Shown here in pieces: positions 27,191 to 35,682 of a stretch of DNA of 64,000 bases (positions are counted from its first letter, which is position 1; each line of letters starts with the position of its first letter). The notes beneath the pieces were generated by a model, which had not been told where the DNA came from, searched no databases, and was given only the letters and a program-made list of their open reading frames with translations. A program made the position numbers and the translations under genes. Origin of the DNA: Rhizobium redzepovicii (GTDB lineage: Bacteria; Pseudomonadota; Alphaproteobacteria; Rhizobiales; Rhizobiaceae); the NCBI RefSeq assembly GCF_019793435.1, contig NZ_JAILYH010000002.1:451903-515902 (forward strand), given 5' to 3'.

Positions 27191-27848
27191 GTCTGAGGAG
27201 ATAACCGAGCCCGCGCAGCGTCGCGATTTGAACCGAGCTGCTTTCGAGCTTCTTTCTGAGCCGGTGGACGTAGATTTCGATGGCGCTCGGATCCGCCTCG
27301 TCGTCGAAACCGAACACGCTTTCGGAAAGAGCGGCTTTCGACACCGTGTTGCCCAGCTTCATGACGAGCTGTTCAAGAACGGCATATTCTCGCGGCGTCA
27401 GCTGCAGCAGCTCGTCCGCGACGAAAAACTGCCGCGTTCCGCCGGAAAAACGCAGGTTGCCGACGGTGATCTCGGACGATGCGCGATCCTGTCCGCGGCG
27501 CACCACCGCGCGGATTCTCGCTTCGAGCTCGGCAATTTCGAAGGGCTTGGCGAGATAGTCGTCGGCGCCACTGTCGAGCCCCGCCACACGGCCGTCCAAG
27601 CTTGCATTCGCGGTCAGGATGATCACCGGAAGCTTGTTTCCCGACTGCCTTAGCCGCTTCAAAAGCGTCAATCCGTCAAGCTTGGGCAGCGCAAGGTCGA
27701 GGATCATCGCCGAATACTCGGCCACCTTGAGCATATGCTCGGCATCCTCGCCGTCATGGGCGATATCGATAGCATATTGCGCCTGCCGCAGGGCTTTGCC
27801 CAGCCAGGCCGCCAGATCCTTGTTGTCCTCCACCACAAGCAGTCTCAT
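27180..27848 (-). CDS. Response regulator, OmpR/PhoB (TctD-like)
   Basis: A 222-residue regulator. The receiver domain has the acidic pair in VVEDNKDL, the phosphorylated Asp51 in MILDLALPKLDG, and the conserved Lys in DDYLAKPFEIAELEARI. The winged-helix DNA-binding domain spans about residues 125-220 (LTPREYAVLEQLVMKLGN, EIYVHRLRKKLESSSVQI). AAGGGGGATGG lies before the ATG. It starts only 53 bases downstream of the discoidin-like gene on the same strand, so it may be cotranscribed with the heparinase-type lyase gene. Targets are unknown; the divergent lyase/importer promoters are obvious candidates. Confidence 0.92.
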   Translation of the reverse strand: MRLLVVEDNKDLAAWLGKALRQAQYAIDIAHDGEDAEHMLKVAEYSAMILDLALPKLDGLTLLKRLRQSGNKLPVIILTANASLDGRVAGLDSGADDYLAKPFEIAELEARIRAVVRRGQDRASSEITVGNLRFSGGTRQFFVADELLQLTPREYAVLEQLVMKLGNTVSKAALSESVFGFDDEADPSAIEIYVHRLRKKLESSSVQIATLRGLGYLLRHVE

Positions 27849-27901
27849 CCATCCCCCTTAGCACGGGCAGACGGTCTGGCGGAAGCGCGACACGGGTGGT
27901 T

Positions 27902-28747
27902 CTAGGCGTGCTCGGCCTCGCCCTCGACGGCAACGGCTGCGAAGTTCCGGTCTCCGGCCATCGGCACCTCCGTTCCCCAGATTTCGATCTGCGTCAGCGC
28001 CGGAAAGGGCGAGCCGTCCTCCGCCTTGATCAGGCGGTGCAGCTCCACCCATTCGACGATGCAGGGTTCTATGGAAAAGCCTTGCGCAGCACCGGACTTC
28101 ACCAGCGGAAAGGAGCAGCTCCCGCCGTTCGAGAAGGTGACGCTGGCTTTCTCCCACCAGGAATCATGCGGGAAGTCCGCCCGGAGGTAGAAGACAATCT
28201 CATCGATGCGGACGGGCCGGCCGAATTCCACCGTCAGCGCGGCTTCAGGATCTCGATTGATGCCCCAGCTGGTATAGGGCCAAAAGCCATGATCGTCGTT
28301 GGCCTTTTCGCCATCGATGGCGTTGCGCGCGGCAAAGACGGCCTCACCCCGGGTTTCGACATTCGCGCGCGCATGCGGAAACAGCGTCCGATTGGCGTGA
28401 TCGTCCCAGGGGTTCAGGGCGAGATTACGCCGCTGGGCAATCTCGTCGGGCCGCGCGCTTCGGACCGAAAGCCGATGAATATCGCCCCTGAAGGCGTTCG
28501 GCGAATAGGGTTTACGCTTGTCGCCGAACGGCACGGCGAGGCAATAATCGCATCCCTTCATATAGACCGGGCCGGGTTGATTCGCGCTGTCCAGCGCCAG
28601 AAAGATATGTCCGGGTTCGGACGCCTCCACGACTACGCAGTCGCCCTCGCGATAGCTCTGCCGATAGACCAGAAACGTCTCGCCCTGCCCCGTGGCGCTT
28701 GCCAGCACGAAGCCATCGGCATCCATGATCTTCAGCGTCAATTCCAT
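27902..28747 (-). CDS. Uncharacterised protein with discoidin-like (F5/8 type C) fold features
   Basis: A 281-residue protein without signal peptide. The second half (about residues 105-270) reads like a galactose-binding/discoidin domain: NLALNPWDDHANRTLFPHAR, AARNAIDGEKANDDHGFWPY, TSWGINRDPEAALTVEFG, then VRIDEIVFYLRADFPHDSWW and TQIEIWGTE. The first half is beta-rich and unassigned. Such domains bind sugars, so a role in handling the lyase substrate is plausible. GGAGGGCGAGC precedes the ATG. It lies 16 bases after the heparinase II/III gene and 53 before the response regulator. The function is not known to me. Confidence 0.7.
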   Translation of the reverse strand: MELTLKIMDADGFVLASATGQGETFLVYRQSYREGDCVVVEASEPGHIFLALDSANQPGPVYMKGCDYCLAVPFGDKRKPYSPNAFRGDIHRLSVRSARPDEIAQRRNLALNPWDDHANRTLFPHARANVETRGEAVFAARNAIDGEKANDDHGFWPYTSWGINRDPEAALTVEFGRPVRIDEIVFYLRADFPHDSWWEKASVTFSNGGSCSFPLVKSGAAQGFSIEPCIVEWVELHRLIKAEDGSPFPALTQIEIWGTEVPMAGDRNFAAVAVEGEAEHA

Positions 28748-28763
28748 GCTCGCCCTCCTCAGG

Positions 28764-30557
28764 CTAGACGATCCGCAATCTCAGAAGCTTGCCGGCAAAC
28801 GGCAGGCGCAGCCGGTAGAGCTTCTCGGGCCAGGCCGCTTTCAGCCTGATGTCATCAACGTCGATCTCGTCGATCTCGATCGACCCGGCGCCATCGACGG
28901 AAATGCTGCCGAGATCGGCGAGATTGATCCGGCCGGGGGCAACGGTCGGCGCCACACATGTCATCAGCGACAGGACGGCCGGCTTGCCGCCGTCATAGGT
29001 ATCGACGATCTCGACATGGCGACCCCGTTTCAGGGAGACCGTGCGCCGATAGCTGCGCACATTCGCTTCCGGGGGATAGGCGCCTGATATATCGAGAGAG
29101 ATGCGCGCCTCGCTGTCGCCGAAATCGAAATCGACATCGCCGGCGCCGAAGGCTTCGCCGGCGGACTGCATGACGCCTTCGAAGGTCGGCAGATTGTGAT
29201 AGGCCGATTGCATCGTCCATATTTCGTAACGCCGCGGCGAAAAGGTTTTTGCCGTGTAGGTCTCGACGCCGACGTCGATCAGGAAGGGTCGGCCGTTCTT
29301 GTAGAGCGTGAGGCTGCCGACATCGTTGTGATTGTGGCCTTCGCCGTTGTTGCCGGCCTTGACCGCGAGCGAAAATTGCCCGTCGCGGGCGATGAACAGG
29401 CCGATGCCGGGATAAAAGATATCCCGGCCGGATGCCGGCTGCGGTTCGGCGGCGGGGATCGTATGACCGACCAGCAGCTCCTGAACGCGGTACCAGAGGT
29501 TCCATTCGCCGGGCAGGTGCGGGGTCTCGGCTGCCGCCCGGTCGGCTGCGGCGAACGTCGCCAGCATCTCCGAACCAACAGACTTGCCGAACAGGTATTC
29601 CCGTAGGCTGCAAGGCTCGACCACCGCGGAGGAATCCGCGAAGTTGAAATAATGGCGGCCGGCAACATGCATGTTGGCGATGTATTCGGCCATATTGCGG
29701 ATCTTCGGCTGCTGCCAGATCCCGTCGAACAGGCCGGGCGCCACGCTATCGAGCACGGTCAGCGCGCCGTTCAGGCAGAGTGCGGCATGGCGATAATAGA
29801 CGACGCCCTCTTCGCAGGCCCCGTCCTCGGCATAATCCTTAAGGAATGCATCGAGACTGCCGAGCGCTTTTTCGACCACGGCGCGGCGTGTAGGCTTGTC
29901 GGTCTTGAGCGAGAAGGTGGTTAAAAGAACATTCTGGGTAATCCAGGCCGTCCAATTGTTCATCCGCTCCTCGCCGCTGCCCATCCACCAGAAATGCCGG
30001 CCGAGATAGGGTGTCAGGATGCGGGTCTCGATCTCGCGTTCCACACGCGCCGCAATCTCCGCGCTGATGCCGTCGAGCGCATCGCCGAGCAGGGCGACGA
30101 TCGTCGCCAGAAGGGCTGCCGTTTCGGCCGCGAAGAGATCGACAACCGGCTGCGAAGTGTCGGGAAGCGGCAAACGCGGGCCGCCGCGCCCATAGGCATT
30201 ATGCGCCGGAAGCTGCCAGCCGCTCTCCTCGGCAATCAGGAAGATGCCGTCGACGATCTTCGGCAGGAACCGCCCCCCCGCTTCCAAGAGTTCGGCTAGC
30301 ACAAGATCATTGAGCATCCGCCGACGGGTGAAATAAAGCGCCTCGAAGTGCGAGCGGTTGCCGGTCTGCGTGTACTCCCGGTAATCGGAGGCAGTGATGA
30401 GAGGCCAGGCGCGCGCAAATGTGGCTTCGGCATCGCGCACGACCACATCCCGCGCAGTCTGCGGCACCGCGTTCCATCTCTCACGGTCGGAGTAGGTAGA
30501 TCCCGGCGTGAAATCGCCGAGGACGTCCGGCAGCTTCTCTGAAATCTCGCTGAACAT
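28764..30557 (-). CDS. Heparinase II/III family polysaccharide lyase
   Basis: A 597-residue protein. The N-terminal two thirds is an alpha-helical toroid (catalytic-type Asn/Tyr/His region near MNNWTAWITQNVLL and GVVYYRHAALCLNGAL), and the heparinase II/III beta-sheet domain follows with GNNGEGHNHNDVGSLTLYKN (HNHND at residues 408-412) and FLIDVGVETYTAKTFS. Enzymes of this family cut glycosaminoglycans, alginate or related uronic-acid polymers by beta-elimination. No signal peptide, so it acts on imported oligomers. Divergent from the GH88/importer operon; a GH88 enzyme would remove the unsaturated uronate that a lyase creates, so the two should act in sequence. Confidence 0.85.
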   Translation of the reverse strand: MFSEISEKLPDVLGDFTPGSTYSDRERWNAVPQTARDVVVRDAEATFARAWPLITASDYREYTQTGNRSHFEALYFTRRRMLNDLVLAELLEAGGRFLPKIVDGIFLIAEESGWQLPAHNAYGRGGPRLPLPDTSQPVVDLFAAETAALLATIVALLGDALDGISAEIAARVEREIETRILTPYLGRHFWWMGSGEERMNNWTAWITQNVLLTTFSLKTDKPTRRAVVEKALGSLDAFLKDYAEDGACEEGVVYYRHAALCLNGALTVLDSVAPGLFDGIWQQPKIRNMAEYIANMHVAGRHYFNFADSSAVVEPCSLREYLFGKSVGSEMLATFAAADRAAAETPHLPGEWNLWYRVQELLVGHTIPAAEPQPASGRDIFYPGIGLFIARDGQFSLAVKAGNNGEGHNHNDVGSLTLYKNGRPFLIDVGVETYTAKTFSPRRYEIWTMQSAYHNLPTFEGVMQSAGEAFGAGDVDFDFGDSEARISLDISGAYPPEANVRSYRRTVSLKRGRHVEIVDTYDGGKPAVLSLMTCVAPTVAPGRINLADLGSISVDGAGSIEIDEIDVDDIRLKAAWPEKLYRLRLPFAGKLLRLRIV

Positions 30558-30804
30558 GTCCCTCCCCGCATTGGAAAAGCCTCGATGGCGGCATCGGCCT
30601 GATGCTCACCTATCATATGTTTTTGGCGCTCGCCATAAAATTTGTATGATCTATTCAGAACTTGTTTGACCAATACCGGAGATGTGCTATGTCCTTGGCA
30701 GGAGGAAGAACAGGCGGCGCCCGCGCGCCCAAACGGCTCTGGATTGAAGTTGGAGAATCCTGGAAGCCGCCAGCCGCAGAATGCCCGTCCAGGAGGAAGC
30801 ATCG
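30558..30804. promoter_or_regulatory. Divergent promoter region with inverted ATCATA half-sites
   Basis: This 247-base region drives the lyase operon leftward and the importer operon rightward. CTATCATATG at 30608-30617 and TGTATGAT at 30641-30648 are inverted ATCATA half-sites 24-30 bases apart, suitable for a dimeric regulator (GntR-type or the linked response regulator). No gene is convincing inside it; a short ATG frame from 30689 has a ribosome site but no recognisable product and overlaps the permease start. Confidence 0.45.
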
Positions 30805-31761
30805 GTGTCCATATCGAATTCGGTCATCTCTAGGGATGGCGCCCCGGCCGTGGCCCGCCGGAAGGTCACCGTCCTGTCCAAGCGCCAGCGCAAGGTCCGC
30901 AATGCGCTCGTCGCCTATTCGTTCATCGCGCCGAACTTCCTCGGCTTCGCCGTCTTCACGCTCGGCCCGATCCTCTTCGCCTTCGCGCTTGCCTTCATGC
31001 ATTGGGACGGCTCGAACGCGATCACCTTCGCAGGCCTCGACAACTTCTGGCGGCTCTTCGAGGACAAGGCCTTCATCGCGGCGTTCTGGAACACGATCAT
31101 CTACACGGCTGCCTCGGTGCCGGCGACGCTCCTTTGCGCGCTCGGTCTCGCCGTTCTTCTCAACCAGAAGATCGTGGGACGGAATTTCTTCCGCACGGCA
31201 ATGTTCTTCCCCTATGTCGCCTCGCTGGTCGCCGTCGCCGTCGTCTGGAACATGATCTTCAACCCCGAGATGGGGCCGGTGAACATGATCCTTTACACGC
31301 TCGGCCTTGACCCCAAGAACATGCCAGGATGGTCGGCCGACCGCCACTGGGCGATGGTGACGGTGATCCTCTTCGGCATCTGGAAGAACATGGGCTATTA
31401 CATGGTCATCTATCTGGCCGGCCTGCAGGGCATCAATTCGGAGCTCTATGAGGCCGCCGATCTCGATGGCGCCAATTCCTGGCAGAAGTTCATCCATGTC
31501 ACGGTGCCGCAGCTCGGGCCAACGACCTTCTTCGTCACCGTCATGCTGACGATCCAGTCCTTCAAGGTGTTCGACCAGATCTACATGATCACCCAGGGCG
31601 GACCCGGCACCTCGACGCTCGTCCTCGTCTACCACATCTACAACGAGGCCTTCATTTCCTGGGATCTCGGCTATTCCAGCATGGTTGCGCTCGTTCTGTT
31701 CTTCCTCGTGCTCGCCGTCACCGTCTTCCAGTTCCGGCGCCAGAGGGAGGATGGTGAATGA
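30805..31761 (+). CDS. ABC sugar transporter permease, MalF/UgpA type (uronate locus)
   Basis: About 318 residues. GTG at 30805 is preferred: GGAGGAAG ends 5 bases before it, whereas the in-frame ATG at 30781 lies upstream of that site with none of its own. Helices begin near residue 33 (LVAYSFIAPNFLGFAVFTLG); the EAA loop is ELYEAADLDGANSWQKFIHV. The stop overlaps the next ATG (ATGA). First gene of a rightward seven-gene unit. The substrate is inferred as an uronic-acid oligosaccharide from the GH88 and lyase genes. Confidence 0.9.
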   Translation: MSISNSVISRDGAPAVARRKVTVLSKRQRKVRNALVAYSFIAPNFLGFAVFTLGPILFAFALAFMHWDGSNAITFAGLDNFWRLFEDKAFIAAFWNTIIYTAASVPATLLCALGLAVLLNQKIVGRNFFRTAMFFPYVASLVAVAVVWNMIFNPEMGPVNMILYTLGLDPKNMPGWSADRHWAMVTVILFGIWKNMGYYMVIYLAGLQGINSELYEAADLDGANSWQKFIHVTVPQLGPTTFFVTVMLTIQSFKVFDQIYMITQGGPGTSTLVLVYHIYNEAFISWDLGYSSMVALVLFFLVLAVTVFQFRRQREDGE

Positions 31762-32594
31762 GGATCGCAGGACGCAAGGTGACCCTCAAATCGGTCCTCC
31801 TCTATGCGATCGTCATCACGGTGACGGTTGTCATGCTGATGCCCTTCGCCTGGATGCTCTCGGCATCCCTGAAGCTCAGCCGCGACGTCTTCGCCTTCCC
31901 GATCGAGTGGATACCGTCCGAGCCGCAATGGCATAACTACGTCGATATCTGGACGAAGATCCCGCTTGCGCTCTTCATCTACAACACCTCGAAGCTGACG
32001 ATCATCGTCACGCTGCTGCAACTTTTGACCTCCAGCTTTGCCGCCTACGCCTTCGCCAAGCTGAATTTCCCCTACAAGAACACCCTGTTCCTCGGCTACA
32101 TCGCCACCATCGCCATGCCCTGGCAGGTCTATATGGTGCCGCAATTCCTGCTGATGCGCGAATTCGGCCTCAACAACACCCATCTGGCACTGATCTGCCT
32201 GCAGGCTTTCACCGCCTTCGGCGTCTTCCTGATGCGGCAGTTCTACATGTCGATCCCGACCGAGCTCTGCGAGGCGGCCCGCATCGACGGCATGAACGAG
32301 TACCAGATCTGGGCGCGCATCATGCTGCCGCTGTCGAAGCCCGCGCTCTCGACACTGACGATCTTCACCTTCGTCACCACCTGGAACGATTTTCTCGGGC
32401 CGATGATCTACCTGACCAAGACCGAGCTGAAGACCGTCCAGATCGGCCTTCGCATGTTCATCTCGCAATATTCGGCCGAATACGGGCTCATCATGGCGGC
32501 CTCTGTCGTCGCCCTCATTCCGGTTCTCGTCGTCTTCCTCTCTCTCCAGCGCTTCTTCGTCGAGGGTATCGCCTCGACCGGACTGAAGGGTTAA
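31758..32594 (+). CDS. ABC sugar transporter permease, MalG type (uronate locus)
   Basis: A 278-residue inner-membrane permease with the MalG pattern: N-terminal helix (YAIVITVTVVMLMPFAWMLS), central helices, and the EAA loop ELCEAARIDGMNEYQIWARI near residues 170-190. Starts inside the preceding stop codon (ATGA) and ends 4 bases before the GH88 gene, so all three are tightly coupled. It pairs with the MalF-type protein and the ATPase encoded two genes downstream. Confidence 0.91.
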   Translation: MRIAGRKVTLKSVLLYAIVITVTVVMLMPFAWMLSASLKLSRDVFAFPIEWIPSEPQWHNYVDIWTKIPLALFIYNTSKLTIIVTLLQLLTSSFAAYAFAKLNFPYKNTLFLGYIATIAMPWQVYMVPQFLLMREFGLNNTHLALICLQAFTAFGVFLMRQFYMSIPTELCEAARIDGMNEYQIWARIMLPLSKPALSTLTIFTFVTTWNDFLGPMIYLTKTELKTVQIGLRMFISQYSAEYGLIMAASVVALIPVLVVFLSLQRFFVEGIASTGLKG

Positions 32595-32598
32595 ATCC

Positions 32599-33771
32599 AT
32601 GAACGCCGTCTCGTCCGTCGCCCCGCAGCCGATCACCGACCAGGAGGTCAAAGCCGCGCTCGATCTTGCCGTCGGGCAGATCAGGCGCAACCTTCCCGCC
32701 TTCACCCATGCCTCGCAGAACCATTCAAGCGTCGGAAATTTCTATCCCGCGGTGGCGAACGACCAATGGACCGCGGGTTTCTGGCCCGGAGAGCTGTGGC
32801 TCGCTTTCGAGCACAGCGGCGAGGCGGTTTTCCGCGATGCCGCGCAGATCCAGGTCCAATCGTTCCTGCATCGGATCGTGAACCGCATCGAGACGGATCA
32901 TCACGACATGGGCTTTCTCTATTCGCCCTCCTGCATCGCCGCCTGGAAGCTTGTCGGAGATGAGGATGGCCGCAGGGCCGCCATCCTGGCAGCCGACCAG
33001 TTGATCGAGCGTTTCCAACCCGTCGGCCAGTTCATCCAGGCCTGGGGCCGCAAGGGGGTGGCGGAAGAATACCGCTACATCATCGACTGCTTGCTGAACC
33101 TGCCGCTTCTCTACTGGGCGAGCCGCGAGACCGGCGATCCGAAATATCGCGAGATCGCTCTCATTCACGCCCGCACCACGCTCGCCAATTCGGTTCGGCC
33201 GGACGATTCCACCTATCACACCTTCTACATGGACCCGGTCACGGGAGCGCCGGTGCGCGGCGCCACCAAGCAAGGTTACAGGGACGACAGCGCCTGGGCG
33301 CGCGGACAGGCCTGGGCCATCTCGGGAATGGCGCTCTCCTATCGCTATGAGCGGATCGAGGAATACCGCCAAACCTTCGACCGGCTGCTCGCCTTCTATC
33401 TCAACCGGCTGCCGGCCGACATGGTGCCCTATTGGGATCTCGTCTTTTCGGACGGCGACGGCGAGCCGCGCGACAGCTCGTCGGCGTCGATCACCGCCTG
33501 CGGCCTTCTGGAAATGGCCGATCTCGTCGAGCCGGAACCGGCCGCACGCTATCGCACCCTGGCGCGCCGCATGATGAAGAGCCTTGCCGATCACTACGCG
33601 GTCAAGGACCCAGCCGTCTCCAACGGCCTGGTGCTGCACGCCACCTATTCGAAGAAATCGCCGTTCAACACCTGCCGCGGCGAGGGTGTCGATGAATGCG
33701 TCTCCTGGGGAGATTATTATTACATGGAAGCTTTGACGCGCCTTTCGCGCAGCTGGTCTTCCTATTGGTGA
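32599..33771 (+). CDS. Glycoside hydrolase family 88, unsaturated glucuronyl hydrolase
   Basis: A 390-residue (alpha/alpha)6-barrel enzyme. Conserved UGL features are NDQWTAGFWPGELWLAFE, HHDMGFLYSPS with Asp103, the catalytic-type Asp163 in IIDCLLNLPLLYWA, and GYRDDSAWARGQAWAISG. UGLs hydrate the double bond of 4,5-unsaturated uronates made by lyases and release the sugar as a keto acid. No signal peptide, matching cytoplasmic action after import. It sits between the permease and ATPase genes and should act after the heparinase II/III enzyme encoded divergently. GH105 is the alternative, but DDSAWARGQAWA favours GH88. Confidence 0.9.
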   Translation: MNAVSSVAPQPITDQEVKAALDLAVGQIRRNLPAFTHASQNHSSVGNFYPAVANDQWTAGFWPGELWLAFEHSGEAVFRDAAQIQVQSFLHRIVNRIETDHHDMGFLYSPSCIAAWKLVGDEDGRRAAILAADQLIERFQPVGQFIQAWGRKGVAEEYRYIIDCLLNLPLLYWASRETGDPKYREIALIHARTTLANSVRPDDSTYHTFYMDPVTGAPVRGATKQGYRDDSAWARGQAWAISGMALSYRYERIEEYRQTFDRLLAFYLNRLPADMVPYWDLVFSDGDGEPRDSSSASITACGLLEMADLVEPEPAARYRTLARRMMKSLADHYAVKDPAVSNGLVLHATYSKKSPFNTCRGEGVDECVSWGDYYYMEALTRLSRSWSSYW

Positions 33772-33786
33772 ATTCAGGAGGACCCG

Positions 33787-34896
33787 ATGGCCAGCATTTC
33801 GCTTAAAGAGCTGAACAAATCCTACGGCGCGCTCACCGTCGTCCACGACATCGACCTCGAAATCGCTGACAAGGAATTCATCATCCTGGTCGGCCCCTCC
33901 GGCTGCGGTAAATCGACGACGCTGCGGATGATCGCCGGCCTCGAGGAGATATCGGGAGGAGAGCTCAAGATCGGCGGCGACGTCATGAACGACGTTCCCT
34001 CCAAGGATCGGGATATCGCCATGGTTTTCCAGAACTATGCGCTGTACCCGCATATGACCGTCTACAAGAACATGGCTTTCGGTCTGCAGCTGAGGAAGGT
34101 GTCGCGCGACTTCATCGATGCCCAGGTGCAGGACGCCGCCAGGATCCTCGACATCTCTCATCTCCTGAACCGCAAGCCGAAGGCGCTTTCGGGCGGGCAG
34201 CGCCAGCGCGTCGCGCTCGGCCGTGCGATGGTGCGCAATCCGGCGGTCTTCCTTCTCGACGAGCCGCTTTCCAATCTCGATGCCAAACTGCGCGGCACGA
34301 TGCGTTCGGAAATCACCAAGCTGCACAAGCGCCTCAACGCCACCTTCATCTACGTCACCCACGACCAGGTGGAGGCCATGACCATGGCGGACCGGATCGT
34401 CGTCATGAAGGACGGGCACATCCAGCAGGTGGATACGCCGCAGAACCTCTACGACCGTCCCGTCAACATGTTCGTCGCCGGCTTCATCGGCGCGCCGCAG
34501 ATGAACATGCTGCCCTCGACCATTTTGCGCCGGGACGACGGCTATATCGCCGTCTTCGACGGCCGGGAACTGCCGCTGCCCGCCCATTTCGACAAGGGCA
34601 GGATCGCCCCCTACGAGGGCCGCGAACTGGTGCTTGGCATCCGTCCGGAGAATTTCCACGAGCTGCCGCCGGCCGACATCGCACCGGAGAACCTGGCGCC
34701 CCTCAAGGCGGTCGTCGAACTGGCCGAGCCCATGGGCTCGGAAGTGCATCTGAACATGGTGGCAGGCGGGCGCAATCTCATCGCCCGCGTCTCGCCGCGC
34801 TACCGGCCTGATATCGGCGAGGAGGCGACGCTGGTCGCCGATATGACCAATGCGCAGCTGTTCGACAAGGAAACGGAACGCTCGATTCTATACTGA
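33787..34896 (+). CDS. ugpC: ABC transporter ATPase, UgpC/MalK family (uronate locus)
   Basis: A 369-residue ATPase. Walker A GPSGCGKST, Q-loop VFQNYALYPHMTVYKN, signature LSGGQRQRVALGRAMV, Walker B FLLDEPLSNLDAKL, H-loop THDQVEAMTMAD; a TOBE-type C-terminal domain fills the last third. CAGGAGGACCCG precedes ATG. It is one of two such ATPases in the window and powers the MalFG pair upstream. The gene symbol denotes the family, not glycerol-phosphate transport. Confidence 0.93.
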   Translation: MASISLKELNKSYGALTVVHDIDLEIADKEFIILVGPSGCGKSTTLRMIAGLEEISGGELKIGGDVMNDVPSKDRDIAMVFQNYALYPHMTVYKNMAFGLQLRKVSRDFIDAQVQDAARILDISHLLNRKPKALSGGQRQRVALGRAMVRNPAVFLLDEPLSNLDAKLRGTMRSEITKLHKRLNATFIYVTHDQVEAMTMADRIVVMKDGHIQQVDTPQNLYDRPVNMFVAGFIGAPQMNMLPSTILRRDDGYIAVFDGRELPLPAHFDKGRIAPYEGRELVLGIRPENFHELPPADIAPENLAPLKAVVELAEPMGSEVHLNMVAGGRNLIARVSPRYRPDIGEEATLVADMTNAQLFDKETERSILY

Positions 34897-34916
34897 GGCG
34901 CCTGCGGGAGACGGCT

Positions 34917-35642
34917 ATGCAGTGGTTGCGGGACATGTGGACGAGGGAGGGACCGGGCATTGCGAAGGATGCGCCGAAGAGGACCGGCCTTGCTCTGTTC
35001 GCCGAGATCCTCGTCCGCGAATGGTGGGAGATGGTCAAGCTGAACATCCTCTTCATCCTGGCCGGCCTCTTCCTCGTGACGCTGCCGGCAGCCCTCGCCG
35101 CCATGGCCCGGGTCTCGGTCGCCTTGGTGGAAGATCGCAACACCTATCTGCTGCGGGACTTCACGGAAGCCTTTCTGCGCTACTTCTGGCGCGCCACCGC
35201 CTGGGGCCTGGCGTTGAGCGGCGCGCTTGCAATCGGTATCCATGCGATTGTCACCTATGCCGCCGGCGCACGCGACAATCTGTTGCTGAGCGCACCACTG
35301 ACGATCGCCCTCGTCGCCACCGCTTTCATCGCGGTCCTCGCCTGCCATCTCATCGTTCTCATGGTGATGCGCGATCTGCCGGCTTCTAGGCTGCTGCGCC
35401 TCGCCGCGCTCGCCTCGGTCATCCGCCCGCTCCCGGCGCTAGCCGCGCTCGCCTTCGCCGCCAGCCTGTGGCTGGCGCATATCCTCTTCTATCCGGTTTC
35501 GGTGTTCATGCCGGCAACCTTCAATTTTTCACTCGGAATGTTCGCCGTCGCATTCGGCGTCCATCGGGCGGCGGTGACGGTTCTAGACCTGCCAAACGCA
35601 ACGCAGCCGCACCGCGAACCGCATGCACGAGACGCTTCATAA
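34917..35642 (+). CDS. YesL-like (DUF624) membrane protein
   Basis: A 241-residue protein with about five hydrophobic helices: LNILFILAGLFLVTLPAALA, WGLALSGALAIGIHAIV, IALVATAFIAVLACHLIVLM, and two near the C-terminus. The N-terminal pattern (GLALFAEILVREWWEMVKLN) fits the YesL/DUF624 family, which is repeatedly found inside operons for import and breakdown of pectic or other uronic-acid oligosaccharides. Its function is unknown; a regulatory or accessory role for the importer has been assumed from context. It lies 20 bases after the ATPase gene and 40 before the binding-protein gene. Confidence 0.82.
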   Translation: MQWLRDMWTREGPGIAKDAPKRTGLALFAEILVREWWEMVKLNILFILAGLFLVTLPAALAAMARVSVALVEDRNTYLLRDFTEAFLRYFWRATAWGLALSGALAIGIHAIVTYAAGARDNLLLSAPLTIALVATAFIAVLACHLIVLMVMRDLPASRLLRLAALASVIRPLPALAALAFAASLWLAHILFYPVSVFMPATFNFSLGMFAVAFGVHRAAVTVLDLPNATQPHREPHARDAS

Positions 35643-35682
35643 AACAACTGATCCAGAGATGATCCAGGGAAGGAGAACGGGA

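Noticed and set aside
30689..30804. Small gene starting at ATG 30689 in the divergent promoter region
   Set aside because: It has a plausible ribosome site, but runs into the permease gene in another frame and has no recognisable content.
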